Shown here in pieces: positions 1 to 8,891 of a stretch of DNA of 64,000 bases. The stretch's first letter is position 1. Each line of letters begins with the position of its first letter. Source of the stretch: Pirellula sp. SH-Sr6A. GTDB lineage: Bacteria; Planctomycetota; Planctomycetia; Pirellulales; Pirellulaceae. The notes below the pieces were generated by a model. The model made no database searches. It was not told the DNA's origin and worked only from the letters and a program-made list of their open reading frames with translations. Location: contig NZ_CP011272.1 of NCBI RefSeq assembly GCF_001610875.1, positions 5,375,988 to 5,439,987 on the forward strand, given 5' to 3'. The position numbers were made by a program, and so were the translations under genes.

Positions 1-446
1 TGGCGAGCACTGCGGTTGCTGCACAAATTGCCACTCACACGGTAGGAGCCGCTGCGGTCGCGTCCCGCGATGCGGGGATCGCCCTTGGACTGGATCTGAT
101 CGCCGAATCGATCGAGGATAATCAGAACAACATCACCCGGTTTGCCATTATCGGAAACGACGAGCCAGCGCCTTCCTCGAATGATAAGACGTCGCTGATG
201 TTTCAAGTTCCTCACAAACCCGGGGCGCTCGCGGATGTCATGCTGATGTTTCGAGACAATGGTCTCAATTTGACTTGGATCGAATCGTTCCCTGTTCCCG
301 GTGTGGCGAACGAGTACTTCTTCTTCGTGGAATTGGATGGGCATCGCTCCCAGTCCCATGTCGAGAACGCGATTCGTTCGCTTGAGAAAGCCGCGATCCG
401 ATTGAATTGCCTTGGGTCTTACCCTAAGGGGGTGACGGTCCGCTGA
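1..446 (+). CDS. pheA: Prephenate dehydratase, C-terminal part (5' end outside window)
   Basis: Prephenate dehydratase converts prephenate to phenylpyruvate in cytoplasmic phenylalanine synthesis. The visible 147 residues (reading from base 3) hold the end of the catalytic domain, including the TRF motif (ITRFAII) that is the family hallmark, and then a complete ACT regulatory domain. In the ACT domain the KPGALADVM stretch corresponds to the GAL motif of Phe-sensing ACT domains, while the usual ESRP motif is changed to WIESFP. The start lies left of the window, so a chorismate mutase fusion cannot be judged. The stop is TGA at 444-446. The next gene starts 136 bp downstream on the same strand and is functionally unrelated. 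Confidence 0.9.
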   Translation, partial: ASTAVAAQIATHTVGAAAVASRDAGIALGLDLIAESIEDNQNNITRFAIIGNDEPAPSSNDKTSLMFQVPHKPGALADVMLMFRDNGLNLTWIESFPVPGVANEYFFFVELDGHRSQSHVENAIRSLEKAAIRLNCLGSYPKGVTVR

Positions 447-582
447 TCGGAACGCAGCGAGCGTTGCCCCGCAACTCGTACCCATGGCACCTTGTTTTGG
501 AAGAGCGAATGGGGTCTAACGTTACGGACGAAACCATTGGCGATCGCCAATTCCATTACGCCAGCCAGAGGACGAGCTCACC

Positions 583-1359
583 GTGGATCAAGATGAATCG
601 GCATCGATAGATGATTCCTTTTCCAACCCTACCCATGCTCCGACGCAACCTGCGGAGGATGCTCGGGATTGGAAACCTCTCACAGCCAAGCAACGTCGCG
701 TTCTGGGGACGCTCATGGAGAAGTCAAAAACGACTCCAGACGCCTATCCCATGTCCTTCACAGGATTGGCCACCGGGTGCAATCAAAAAAGCAATCGCGA
801 GCCGATAACCAATTACTCCGCGGAGCAAATCGAAACAATTGTGGACGAGCTGCGGGCACTCGGTGCGGTGACGATTGTTCAAGGATCGGGACGCGTTACC
901 AAGGTTCGTCATTACGCGTACAACTGGATCGGGCTTAACAAAACCGAGGCCGCTGTGTTGACCGAGTTGCTGCTGCGGGGTGAACAAACGATCGGCGAGC
1001 TTCGTACGCGTGCTTCGAGAATGGAGCCCATTGCAGATCTCTCGCAGATGCAGCAAATTTTTGACGAGCTTAAGCGACGAGATTTGGTTCTCGAACTCAC
1101 GCCCCCTGGACGCGGCCAATTGGTCTCGCACAATCTCTATCCAGAATGGGAACGAGATCAACTGTTAGCAAAGTGTGTCGGAAAAGGAGGATCTGCGGCC
1201 GAGGATGACGAGCCCTCAACCTCCGCGGGCACCCAATCGGCCGTGCTCGCCCCCTCCGCGGCGAACTCGAAAGTGATGGACGAGATCGAGCAGCTCAAGC
1301 TGCTAATCGGAGGATTGAACGAGCGCTTGACGCATATCGAAAAAGAACTTGGTATTTAG
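583..1359 (+). CDS. YceH family (DUF480) protein
   Basis: This 258-aa protein has the conserved YceH/DUF480 core: LTAKQRRVLGTLMEKSKTTP near residue 33, then YPMSFTGLATGCNQKSNREP, and the later NKTEAAVLTELLLRGEQTIGEL segment. The family forms two winged-helix domains and its molecular function is not firmly established. The last 60 or so residues are a low-complexity linker (SAAEDDEPSTSAGTQ) followed by a short predicted coiled coil (EQLKLLIGGLNERLTHIEKEL), which is longer than the E. coli protein. I take the GTG at 583 because AGAGGA lies 9 bp upstream and the N-terminal acidic tail leads directly into the conserved core. Its 3' end overlaps the convergent FHA-EAL gene by 4 bp. Confidence 0.85.
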   Translation: MDQDESASIDDSFSNPTHAPTQPAEDARDWKPLTAKQRRVLGTLMEKSKTTPDAYPMSFTGLATGCNQKSNREPITNYSAEQIETIVDELRALGAVTIVQGSGRVTKVRHYAYNWIGLNKTEAAVLTELLLRGEQTIGELRTRASRMEPIADLSQMQQIFDELKRRDLVLELTPPGRGQLVSHNLYPEWERDQLLAKCVGKGGSAAEDDEPSTSAGTQSAVLAPSAANSKVMDEIEQLKLLIGGLNERLTHIEKELGI

Positions 1360-2453
1360 CAGTCGGGTGCCGGGAAAGGGGCGGGGCGACCGTAAAGGAA
1401 ACCTTGCCCCAGCTCAAACCCCATTGCGACGCAGACTCTATGCTCGGCTTCGGTTTCTACACCTTCAGCGAGCGGTATGGTTCCCAGATCTCGGGATAGT
1501 CGTACTAAAGCGGCTAACAGCTCCTGCCTGGAACCCGGAGCTTGATCGATGTCCCGAATCAACTGCATGTCGAATTTGAGTACATCGGGTGGTTGTTCTC
1601 CCAGTTCGAGCAATCTACCTTGGCCAGCCCCGAAATCGTCGTACGAGAGCTGCATGGATAAGTCGGAAAGCGTGTCTCGCAATTTACCGATGGACCTTGG
1701 ATCGGTCACAGATGCTTCGTGGATTTCAAGTGTGATACGGGTATTCGGATACTGCATCCTCAATCGAAAGAGCGAGTCAAGAAGCCGATCGTTCACCACT
1801 TCACACGGATGCGTGTTCAAGAAATAGTTCGAATCGGCATGTTGCGAGCGAGCGGCTACGGATAGGCCCTCCTCTCGAATCATCTCGCTCAAGGTCGCGT
1901 TCTGGCCCAAACGATCGGCTGCGCTGAATATGTTTGCCGGAGTTGTGAGCCCTTCTAGCTTGCTTCGTACGAGTAACTCGTGCGCGATGGGCTTTCTCTC
2001 CGCCATCGTGATGATGGGCTGAAAAAATGGAATCACCGCTCGCTTGGAAAGCAAGGTATCAAAATGCAGAAGTGTTTGTGCCCAGGGAAGAATGCCTTGC
2101 TCATGCGTGGCTCCTGCATCGGATCGATCTTCCTTTCCAACGCGAAAAAGCGCATTACCGAACTGAAGCAAATCCCCTTCGCAAACCGAACTGCGCTGCA
2201 CGGGATGGCAGTTCAAAAACGTACCATTTGTGCTCTGCAGGTCTTCCACCCACATTTCGTTCTCGTCGAAAGAAATCCGCGCGTGGCGTTTGGAGACGGA
2301 GACCTCCGGAATACAAACGTCTGCGTCGGCGGTTCGTCCGACGACAAGGGAACGCTGCTGAAGCGCTATCGACCTCTTTTGCTGTTCCCCAGGACCAAAT
2401 TCCACCAAGGTCCAACAGCTATTGGCACATGCAATCGTCTCACAGTTCATCAT
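1356..2453 (-). CDS. FHA domain-EAL domain protein (probable c-di-GMP phosphodiesterase)
   Basis: The 365-aa protein joins an N-terminal forkhead-associated phosphothreonine-binding domain (residues about 15-100) to an EAL-type cyclic-di-GMP phosphodiesterase domain (about 130-355). FHA hallmarks are VVGRTADADV, SVSKRHARI and LQSTNGTFLN. In the EAL domain the signature is HELLVR rather than EALLR, but the catalytic set looks intact: the E of HELL, N of FLNTHP, E of LEIHE, the YDDFG Asp pair, K of VLKFD, E of AEGVET and Q of GQGFLYGRP. It probably hydrolyses c-di-GMP under control of a phosphorylated partner. The large Ser/Thr kinase gene lies 57 bp upstream on the same strand and is the obvious candidate partner. 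The gene starts with two consecutive ATG codons. Confidence 0.85.
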   Translation of the reverse strand: MMNCETIACANSCWTLVEFGPGEQQKRSIALQQRSLVVGRTADADVCIPEVSVSKRHARISFDENEMWVEDLQSTNGTFLNCHPVQRSSVCEGDLLQFGNALFRVGKEDRSDAGATHEQGILPWAQTLLHFDTLLSKRAVIPFFQPIITMAERKPIAHELLVRSKLEGLTTPANIFSAADRLGQNATLSEMIREEGLSVAARSQHADSNYFLNTHPCEVVNDRLLDSLFRLRMQYPNTRITLEIHEASVTDPRSIGKLRDTLSDLSMQLSYDDFGAGQGRLLELGEQPPDVLKFDMQLIRDIDQAPGSRQELLAALVRLSRDLGTIPLAEGVETEAEHRVCVAMGFELGQGFLYGRPAPFPAPDC

Positions 2454-2510
2454 TTCAAAGCTCTCTGTGGTCGTGAATGGATTCGTGTTCGAAATCGGGA
2501 ACCGTCGCGA

Positions 2511-5500
2511 TCACGGCTGTGCGTTGGCGAGGATCCACTCCTGCAAGAGCACCTTGCGATCCGGTGATACTTCTCGCGATTGAAGCGTGATTGGTAGTTC
2601 GGTCTCTTTCACGATATGTTGAACCAATGGATCGCTAAAAATTGGTTCGGTCATTGATATTCCCGTTTGAATCCTCGATGCGATTTGCATAACCAGTCTC
2701 GCATTGCTACCAAAGTAGTCCAATCGCCCGTTCTGATTGGAAATCAGGAGCCTCCCGCGATGGACAGCGATCCCCACCTGCAAGGGTGCCATTTGTGGAT
2801 CGTGGCATCGCGCGTTTTGCAGGTGAATTCCAAATCGGATTGCAGCGCCGCAATCTCGGAACGACAACAGCATCCCTTCGCTGATCGATTTGACTACAGC
2901 ACCTCGATGCGGAGCGGCTTGCTTCTCGACTTCCTGCATGAAATTTTGGATCGTTCTATAAGCCTCTGTGTCACCCAATCGATCGTAAAGCGATTCGACA
3001 TTGTTGACTTGCAGGGCGACCAGAGTCAGATCTTCCGAAGTCACCGGCACATCGCTCTGAAAGACCTGATCGGGAAAGAGCTTTCGGAATCTTGTGATCG
3101 CGGATGCGGAAGCGGCGGTGACAACATCGTCTCGGACAATAGTTCGTTCCAGTCGGACAAGCTGCTGTTTGTCTAGGTTGTTTTCTATAAAGAGTGAAAC
3201 CGCTCCTTCTCGAAGGCTTGGGATCGAACTGGATTGTCCGAGATTGCTGAGAAAGAACTCGAGTTGCGATGGAGCGTGGGAACTGCGAACAGAAATAGTC
3301 TGCGACTCGATGGATTGAGTCGTGCGAAGCAGATAGTTGCCAGTTTGGATTGGGAGTTCCAACTCGATACGCTCTCCCGGTTGCAATCGGACTTGGCTGA
3401 TCACGTGGGGTGAGTTCCCTGGTCCGCCAACACAGTACGTTGCGGAGTCGACTTCGCGTAGTTCGGGGTGAACCGCAAAGACCATTTCAATCGAATCCGC
3501 AAGGTTCGATTGAAAATCCGAATCGCAAGCGTCGCATTGAGTGTGGTTTTCGATTCGTGACAAGAGCGGTTCCGACGCAGCCGGAGCTTTGCAACTCGGG
3601 CAAAGGATGTCCCAGTGCAGCTGGAGGATTCCCACGGAGGCGGCGACGATGCACGCATCCAACAGGATGTCAGGATCGACACCCAGCGTCTTCGCCAACG
3701 CCAGGGGACGGATCTTCGCGGCGGCTTGGGGGGTAGCGTAGCGAATGAAGTGGGACAGCATCCTGCATAATTCCGCATCGATCCCCAGTCTACGCATCTG
3801 TTCGGCGCGGTCATCCAGTCTTTTCGATCGGGCGCGCGAAAGATTAGGGGCATCCTCAAAGGGATCGATCACTTGATTCGAGGACGCTTTGGATTGCAAG
3901 AACTCGTCGATGTGTTTGTAGACCCTGTCGAGCGCGCGTCCACCCTTCCAGCCCGCTTCGATTGTCGAGACGATTGTTCCGAGTGTATTGCGAGGTTCGA
4001 TTTTGACCGTGTGGATGAGCTTGGTACCTCCGGATGGCAGGGGTAAAAGCTCTGCTGAACTCATGAACCACTTAAACGGTCCACTTGAGAACTCGCGTAA
4101 CACTCCCATGCGTCGCCCTTCGATCCATTCGAACGGATGCTCTTCCCAGGAGACTTTCACAGCACCCAAGTGAAACGAACCGAATTTGCGTAAACCCCGC
4201 TCGGGGTCCTGTTCGTTTCGGTACGTAACGGCGGGGAGACCCACGGCCCGATTCAATCGATCCGTATCGCTGACGAGGGGCCAGAGGTCTCTGGCTTGGC
4301 TTTGAAGAGTCCATTCAAAGGTGCGCGTCCAAAGTTTTTTGGATTCATGGGTGGGGAGACGCGGATGATCCTCAAGGGCCGAGGGTGTTCCGTTGAGGAT
4401 TCGGTTGATTTCCAACAGCAGCTGTGTCGCGTCAGCGAATCGGTCTGAAGGATTTTTGGCAAGCATCCGCGTTACCAATTGGCAAGTTCGATCGGAGATC
4501 GCTCGATTGCGTTTTTGCAAATCGGGGGGCGGATCAAAGCACTGCATTGCGGCAGTCTTCATCGGATCGTCGGACCGAAACGGAACGTCACCTGTGAGCA
4601 TTTCGAATAGCATGATTCCGATTGCATACACGTCGGCAGCAGGTCCAATTTCGGATTGCCCTTTGCATTGTTCCGGTGCCATATACATCGGTGTACCGAG
4701 CATGGTCCCCGCACGCGTTACTTCCATCGAGGCCGATTGATGGATGTGTCTTGCAATACCGAAGTCGGAAAGTTTGATTCTCCAATCCGACAACGACGTA
4801 GAGTCGGGACTAGCGGTCTCCGATCGGGAGGCTAAGAGAATGTTATCTGGTTTGATATCGCGGTGAATGATTTGCTGCGCATGGGCTTGCGACAAAGCCT
4901 TGCACAGATCTGCGATAAACTGCAACGCATCGCGCTCAGGTAGGGGAGCTTTTCCTCGCAACCAAGATTTGAAAGTTGGTCCGTCGACGTACTCCATCGC
5001 GAGGAAGTGGTAGCCAAGGGCCTGTCCGACCTCTAGTAATTCCGTTACATATTCGTTGCGTACGCTGGCTAGGATGCGGGCTTCCTTGGTGAATCGACGA
5101 ACCGAGTGCGGATTGTCGCCATGTTGATTCAAAAGGACTTTCACCGCGACCGCTTTCCCTCCCAGCGTATCGGTCGCTTGGAAGACCATTCCCATCCCAC
5201 CCTGTCCCAGCAGACGGTGGAGGCGATAGTTCCCCAGCAAATCTCCAGGACGGAGAATGCGATGAACAGATCCCGTTGCGTCGGCCGGATGGTCCACGGC
5301 GGAAACAAAGGTCTTCTCGTCGGTGTCTTCGCTAGGATCGCGATGCGAGCCATCCAATTCGGGAACTTCCATTGCGAAGTTCGATTGAACATCTTCAGGG
5401 ACATCGGAATCGATGCGGGCATGTTTAGCACCGCGGGGGAGATGTTCTTGGACTGCGACGCTTAGGGTTCGATCCAGGGGCGCAACCCATTTTGTATAAA

Positions 5501-6293
5501 AGGGATTTCGATTTTCAGGAATGCAATCACCCAGGGTTTTGCACCAAGCATCGAACTGGGACTCCAGTTGAGTCGCCTCGACTTTTTCTCGCGCTAGCCG
5601 TTTGAGAACGGCCCAGTGTCGGGCAGGGGGCTGGGAATCTGTTTCGTCGGTCTCCAGCGATTCCAAAACCAGCGTCTGCACCAAAGCGATCGCAGCGCGA
5701 AGATCCGATTCGTATAGCGAGGATGCCGTAGCAAGGACGGTTGGGCATTCTCTTAGGAACCGTTCCGTATAGTCGCATTGGATTTGAAAGGGTTCGTCAG
5801 ATAGGACATGCACGCATTCCGCGTTTAGGTCGCCATGGAATAGCCCGTGGGTGCAGGCAGTATGGACTGTCCAAAGCAGGTTCAGTGCCAATTCGACCCT
5901 CCGGAGTCGGTCGGCTTGAACGAGGAAATCTTTGAGCGGCTTGGTAGCGGAAGCAGCCAAGACCATGCGAGGGATACCTTCCGAACGACCGAAATCGAGA
6001 ACCCTTCTGGCCAAGGGGTCCCGAATCTGGTGGATTCGTTCGCATTGCGTTCGGCAGGCCTCTTCTCCTTCGGGATGGTTTTGGAGCCATGGCATAAAAC
6101 GAATTTCAACTTCGGACTTCGTTTCGGAGTCCCAGGCGAAATATCGGGGTGGATTGGAGTTTGGAAGAAGTCGCCATTGGGAGAAGCGGCAATCCTCTGA
6201 ATCCGCGGTTTTCAGAGGGGGTGGATTCTGCAGTTGCCCCAGAAAAGGGAGGGGCATGCTGAGGGAAGCAGCCGTCGGAATCAAAGTTGCCAT
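2511..6293 (-). CDS. Multidomain Ser/Thr protein kinase with START-like, zinc-ribbon and degenerate cyclase domains
   Basis: A 1260-aa cytoplasmic signalling protein. Residues about 50-230 look like a degenerate kinase fold, with HGDLNAE near 153 where HRDLKPEN would be. A canonical Hanks-type kinase follows at about 352-630: glycine loop GQGGMGMVFQ near 363, VAVKVLL lysine, HRDIKPDN near 476, LSDFGIAR, and GTPMYMAPEQ. Residues about 655-810 resemble an SRPBCC/START-like fold. About 835-1020 resembles the DUF5939 region found before nucleotide cyclases and carries a CPSC...CDAC zinc-ribbon pattern near 894-925. The C-terminal 150 residues are class III cyclase-like, but the metal-binding Asp positions read LVALQVNN (near 1088) and KSISEG (near 1133), so cyclase activity is doubtful. 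No transmembrane segment is evident. The FHA-EAL gene follows after 57 bp. Confidence 0.85.
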   Translation of the reverse strand: MATLIPTAASLSMPLPFLGQLQNPPPLKTADSEDCRFSQWRLLPNSNPPRYFAWDSETKSEVEIRFMPWLQNHPEGEEACRTQCERIHQIRDPLARRVLDFGRSEGIPRMVLAASATKPLKDFLVQADRLRRVELALNLLWTVHTACTHGLFHGDLNAECVHVLSDEPFQIQCDYTERFLRECPTVLATASSLYESDLRAAIALVQTLVLESLETDETDSQPPARHWAVLKRLAREKVEATQLESQFDAWCKTLGDCIPENRNPFYTKWVAPLDRTLSVAVQEHLPRGAKHARIDSDVPEDVQSNFAMEVPELDGSHRDPSEDTDEKTFVSAVDHPADATGSVHRILRPGDLLGNYRLHRLLGQGGMGMVFQATDTLGGKAVAVKVLLNQHGDNPHSVRRFTKEARILASVRNEYVTELLEVGQALGYHFLAMEYVDGPTFKSWLRGKAPLPERDALQFIADLCKALSQAHAQQIIHRDIKPDNILLASRSETASPDSTSLSDWRIKLSDFGIARHIHQSASMEVTRAGTMLGTPMYMAPEQCKGQSEIGPAADVYAIGIMLFEMLTGDVPFRSDDPMKTAAMQCFDPPPDLQKRNRAISDRTCQLVTRMLAKNPSDRFADATQLLLEINRILNGTPSALEDHPRLPTHESKKLWTRTFEWTLQSQARDLWPLVSDTDRLNRAVGLPAVTYRNEQDPERGLRKFGSFHLGAVKVSWEEHPFEWIEGRRMGVLREFSSGPFKWFMSSAELLPLPSGGTKLIHTVKIEPRNTLGTIVSTIEAGWKGGRALDRVYKHIDEFLQSKASSNQVIDPFEDAPNLSRARSKRLDDRAEQMRRLGIDAELCRMLSHFIRYATPQAAAKIRPLALAKTLGVDPDILLDACIVAASVGILQLHWDILCPSCKAPAASEPLLSRIENHTQCDACDSDFQSNLADSIEMVFAVHPELREVDSATYCVGGPGNSPHVISQVRLQPGERIELELPIQTGNYLLRTTQSIESQTISVRSSHAPSQLEFFLSNLGQSSSIPSLREGAVSLFIENNLDKQQLVRLERTIVRDDVVTAASASAITRFRKLFPDQVFQSDVPVTSEDLTLVALQVNNVESLYDRLGDTEAYRTIQNFMQEVEKQAAPHRGAVVKSISEGMLLSFRDCGAAIRFGIHLQNARCHDPQMAPLQVGIAVHRGRLLISNQNGRLDYFGSNARLVMQIASRIQTGISMTEPIFSDPLVQHIVKETELPITLQSREVSPDRKVLLQEWILANAQP

Positions 6294-6497
6294 GTGGAAT
6301 ACGCTTCGAAGTGCCTATGATCAAAATCACGGGTCAGGATGGACCACCCCTACCCTAGGATTCCGATTTCAACAATTGGCGAAGAGAGCCAGTAAGCTCG
6401 CAAACATTGCAGACTCGAAACTCGAATCTGCGGCGTTTAACGATTGTTCCGTCATTTGGAGAATAAGCCAGTCAACAGATCTCGCCGACTGGGCGGG

Positions 6498-7508
6498 CTA
6501 TTGCAACAGGTCGACCGAGAAGGTCGTTGGTGATGCGAGCGACATCATAGGGCTATAGCGCCCGCGACGCGCTCGGAAAACATTGCCGCCCGGATACCAT
6601 TGGATACCGAGAAAAGCATCCACCGTGCCTGTGTCGCTCGGCATGATAATATTCGTTTCGCCGTAAATCGCGAGACTAGGTGTTAGAGGCATTAGAACAT
6701 CAGCGCCGAAGAGGAATGGATTGTTCTTCGATGCGGACGGTCCGGTCACTGCGTTGTTCTCACTGTGCTCGTCCGCCAAACCAAACCATCCCGTTGTTTG
6801 TGCACCGGTTTTCCAGAAGTGCCTCAGATACACCGACCCTTGATCGATAGGCCGAAGCGTCACCGGAGTGTTCGCTCCGAAGACGCCGGTATCGGAATTG
6901 GATCGGAACGCAGCGTTGACACCGATCTCGTTCCGAGGGTTGAAGAGGTAGCTTCCCTTCATCCGCCATTGACCGAGCTGGAACGAGTCAAAGGACTTTT
7001 CGTAAAGGAAGTCGTGCACGAACCCCCAGCCGAATCCGCTATCGGTTCGCTGGAAAGCGCCGAGCGTCGTGAAGCTTTGGGTGCGACCCGTCTCTTCTCC
7101 CAGGAGTTCGTAAACACGCACCGCGTTGGAGGATGCTACGATACTAGTCCCGGCCTGAATTCCAATTCCTAGCGACTCGAATACGGGGAAGGCCGTATTG
7201 ATCGCGGCCTGCCCACCCAGGTTCGCATTCACGCCGAAGTCCTGTGGTTGCTTCGATCCATCGATCGCACCAAGGATGGTCGTTTCTTCCCATCGCCAGA
7301 GACTGGGGAAATAGCCATTCCACTCCGAGGCTTTTACCTGCGCGATGTCTTCGGGTTCGACTGCTGTGATCGGAAGTGCCGGATCGTACGCTTGATCGTG
7401 AAACATCACTTCAAAGTCGGCTTTGGCGAATTGTGAAACCGGTGAAAACGCCAGAGAGATGGTGAAGCCACTCCAGAGGAAGTTAGCTAGGAGACTGTAA
7501 TAACGCAT
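6498..7508 (-). CDS. Secreted outer-membrane beta-barrel-like protein, function unknown
   Basis: This 336-aa protein has an N-terminal signal peptide (hydrophobic stretch about 5-25, likely cleavage after the AKA near 28-30). It is then rich in alternating polar and aromatic short strands such as YLRHFWKTGAQTTGWFGL and LAIYGETNIIMP, the texture of an outer-membrane barrel. I do not recognise a named family with certainty; planctomycetes carry several such lineage-specific surface proteins. The start is well supported, because the minus-strand AAGGTGA Shine-Dalgarno sits at 7518-7524, about 9 bp before the ATG. It ends 204 bp before the kinase gene on the same strand. Confidence 0.6.
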   Translation of the reverse strand: MRYYSLLANFLWSGFTISLAFSPVSQFAKADFEVMFHDQAYDPALPITAVEPEDIAQVKASEWNGYFPSLWRWEETTILGAIDGSKQPQDFGVNANLGGQAAINTAFPVFESLGIGIQAGTSIVASSNAVRVYELLGEETGRTQSFTTLGAFQRTDSGFGWGFVHDFLYEKSFDSFQLGQWRMKGSYLFNPRNEIGVNAAFRSNSDTGVFGANTPVTLRPIDQGSVYLRHFWKTGAQTTGWFGLADEHSENNAVTGPSASKNNPFLFGADVLMPLTPSLAIYGETNIIMPSDTGTVDAFLGIQWYPGGNVFRARRGRYSPMMSLASPTTFSVDLLQ

Positions 7509-7697
7509 ATTTGCGATTCACCTTCGCGTTGTGGGAATGCACAACGCATCGATTCAAACCCAAAGAAGAGACAAATAGATCGATCGGTTGATCCGATTCC
7601 CCATCTTGCCGTTTCTTTCCCCAGCTGCTGTATTTTAACAAACAGATGCACCTGATTGCTAGCAATGGGAGTTGCCGTCGCACTGCGGGTGCATTTG

Positions 7698-8600
7698 CTA
7701 GCGAGGAGACGTTGCGATCAGCATTTCGTTCTGACGTTTGGATTCGTAGAGGACGACAGCGGTACTAACCGATGCGTTGAGGGAGTCTACCACTCCCGAC
7801 ATCGGAATCGCGATCGGTTTGATGGATGGATCGAGCCAGCGGTGTTGAAGTCCCTCTGCCTCGTTTCCGATCACGATGGCGTGGGGCTGTTGATAATTCG
7901 CTGCCGTGTAGCACTTGGAGCCTTCCACGCGAGCAGCGAATATTTGGATGTTGGATTTTGCCAGCCAAGCCTGCACAGCGGCTTCTGTGGCGATCGCAAT
8001 CGGAACGGTGAATAGGGCGCCTAGACTGGCGCGAACTGCGTTCGGATTCCAGGCGTCGCAAATGGGATCCGCGAGGAGAACTCCCGTGACTCCGGCGCCA
8101 TCGGCGGTCCGAAGTGCGGCGCCGAGGTTTCCTGGTTTTTCGATCCGATCAAGGACTAGATAACACGGATGGGACCGGCGACTCGCAACCTCCCTTTGGG
8201 GCTCGCTGTTGGGGCGTTTTGAATGGGACCAGCGAGTTTGAACTCGCTCAGAAAAGCCATCCAAGTCGGTCTTGGGGACTTTGGCGACGGCAATGAGTTC
8301 GAGGTCCCGCTGGCCGTATTGCAATTTTTCCATCGCCGCGGGCGCAACGCGAAAGCAGCAGGACTGGGCATCGTTCAGTGGGTAATTCGCGAGGAGACTT
8401 CTGAGCTGGGCCATCGAGTCCGCATCATCGCGAACGAATAGTTGCTCCAGAGAGATGCCCCCCTGCAGGGCCCTTTCGATCAAGCCGATCCCATCGATTA
8501 AGAACAGTCCTTGTTGCCTGCGGGATTTGGCATCGCGCAATGCAGCAGCCGATTTGATCCTGGGATTCTGAGGGCTGGCGAGGAGAAAAAAGGAATCCAA
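7698..8600 (-). CDS. TrmH/SpoU-family 2'-O RNA methyltransferase
   Basis: The 300-aa protein is a SPOUT-class RNA 2'-O-ribose methyltransferase using S-adenosylmethionine. The N-terminal 100 residues match the substrate-binding domain (NPRIKSAAALRDAKSRRQQG, then FLIDGIGLIERAL). The C-terminal SpoU fold has the three trefoil-knot motifs: DRIEKPGNLGAALRTADGAG, AIVIGNEAEGL, and IPMSGVVDSLNASVSTAVV. It resembles RlmB/TsnR-like enzymes, but the target base cannot be deduced. The start is a TTG at 8600, supported by an AGGTGA Shine-Dalgarno 6 bp upstream. The 3' end of tRNA-Leu(UAG) lies only 23 bp upstream on the same strand, suggesting a shared transcript. Confidence 0.9.
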   Translation of the reverse strand: MDSFFLLASPQNPRIKSAAALRDAKSRRQQGLFLIDGIGLIERALQGGISLEQLFVRDDADSMAQLRSLLANYPLNDAQSCCFRVAPAAMEKLQYGQRDLELIAVAKVPKTDLDGFSERVQTRWSHSKRPNSEPQREVASRRSHPCYLVLDRIEKPGNLGAALRTADGAGVTGVLLADPICDAWNPNAVRASLGALFTVPIAIATEAAVQAWLAKSNIQIFAARVEGSKCYTAANYQQPHAIVIGNEAEGLQHRWLDPSIKPIAIPMSGVVDSLNASVSTAVVLYESKRQNEMLIATSPR

Positions 8601-8606
8601 GCTGAT

Positions 8607-8612
8607 TCACCT
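8607..8612 (-). promoter_or_regulatory. Shine-Dalgarno deciding a TTG start
   Basis: On the minus strand this reads AGGTGA, six bases before the TTG at 8600. Good Shine-Dalgarno sequences are uncommon in this window, so it supports the TTG as the real initiator of the RNA methyltransferase. No in-frame ATG offers a better N-terminus. Confidence 0.6.
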
Positions 8613-8623
8613 GAGGGAAAGAG

Positions 8624-8705
8624 TGGTCGCTCGGGGAGTCGAACCCCGACGCCTTTCGGCACAAGATCCTAAGTCTTGCGTGTCTGCCAATTTCACCAAG
8701 CGACC
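8624..8705 (-). tRNA. tRNA-Leu (anticodon UAG)
   Basis: Folded by eye on the minus strand. The acceptor stem GGTCGCT pairs with AGCGACC, followed by an A discriminator. The D arm is of the leucine type (TGGTGAAATTGGCAGAC). The anticodon stem CAAGA/TCTTG encloses the loop CTTAGGA, giving anticodon TAG. A class II variable arm (TGCCGAAAGGCGT) and a T arm CGGGG-TTCGACT-CCCCG complete the cloverleaf. CCA is not encoded. The gene is 82 nt long. The RNA methyltransferase start codon follows 23 bp downstream. A perfect palindrome CCCGCCGGCGGG lies upstream at 8754-8765. Confidence 0.95.
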
Positions 8706-8891
8706 GTCTCCACAACGCGAAGTAGTCTACTCGCTACGGGATTGCCTGCAAGACCCGCCGGCGGGCCCATCTCCTGCCATTCTAGCGTCAGCCCCCTTCC
8801 ACGGACGCGTCCCTTCCTAGACACTGATTTTTCGACGATTTTCCACGTCTGGGTTCGACGACCCCACCTCCATCACGAGATCGATCGTTGC

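Noticed and set aside
5932-6558. 208-aa plus-strand frame over the kinase start and adjacent gap
   Set aside because: It overlaps the kinase N-terminus and the end of the beta-barrel gene in antisense, with no family features or ribosome site.
8754-8765. Palindrome CCCGCCGGCGGG as a terminator
   Set aside because: It has no loop of suitable size or T run on either strand and lies upstream of the tRNA, not after a gene; at most a chance palindrome.
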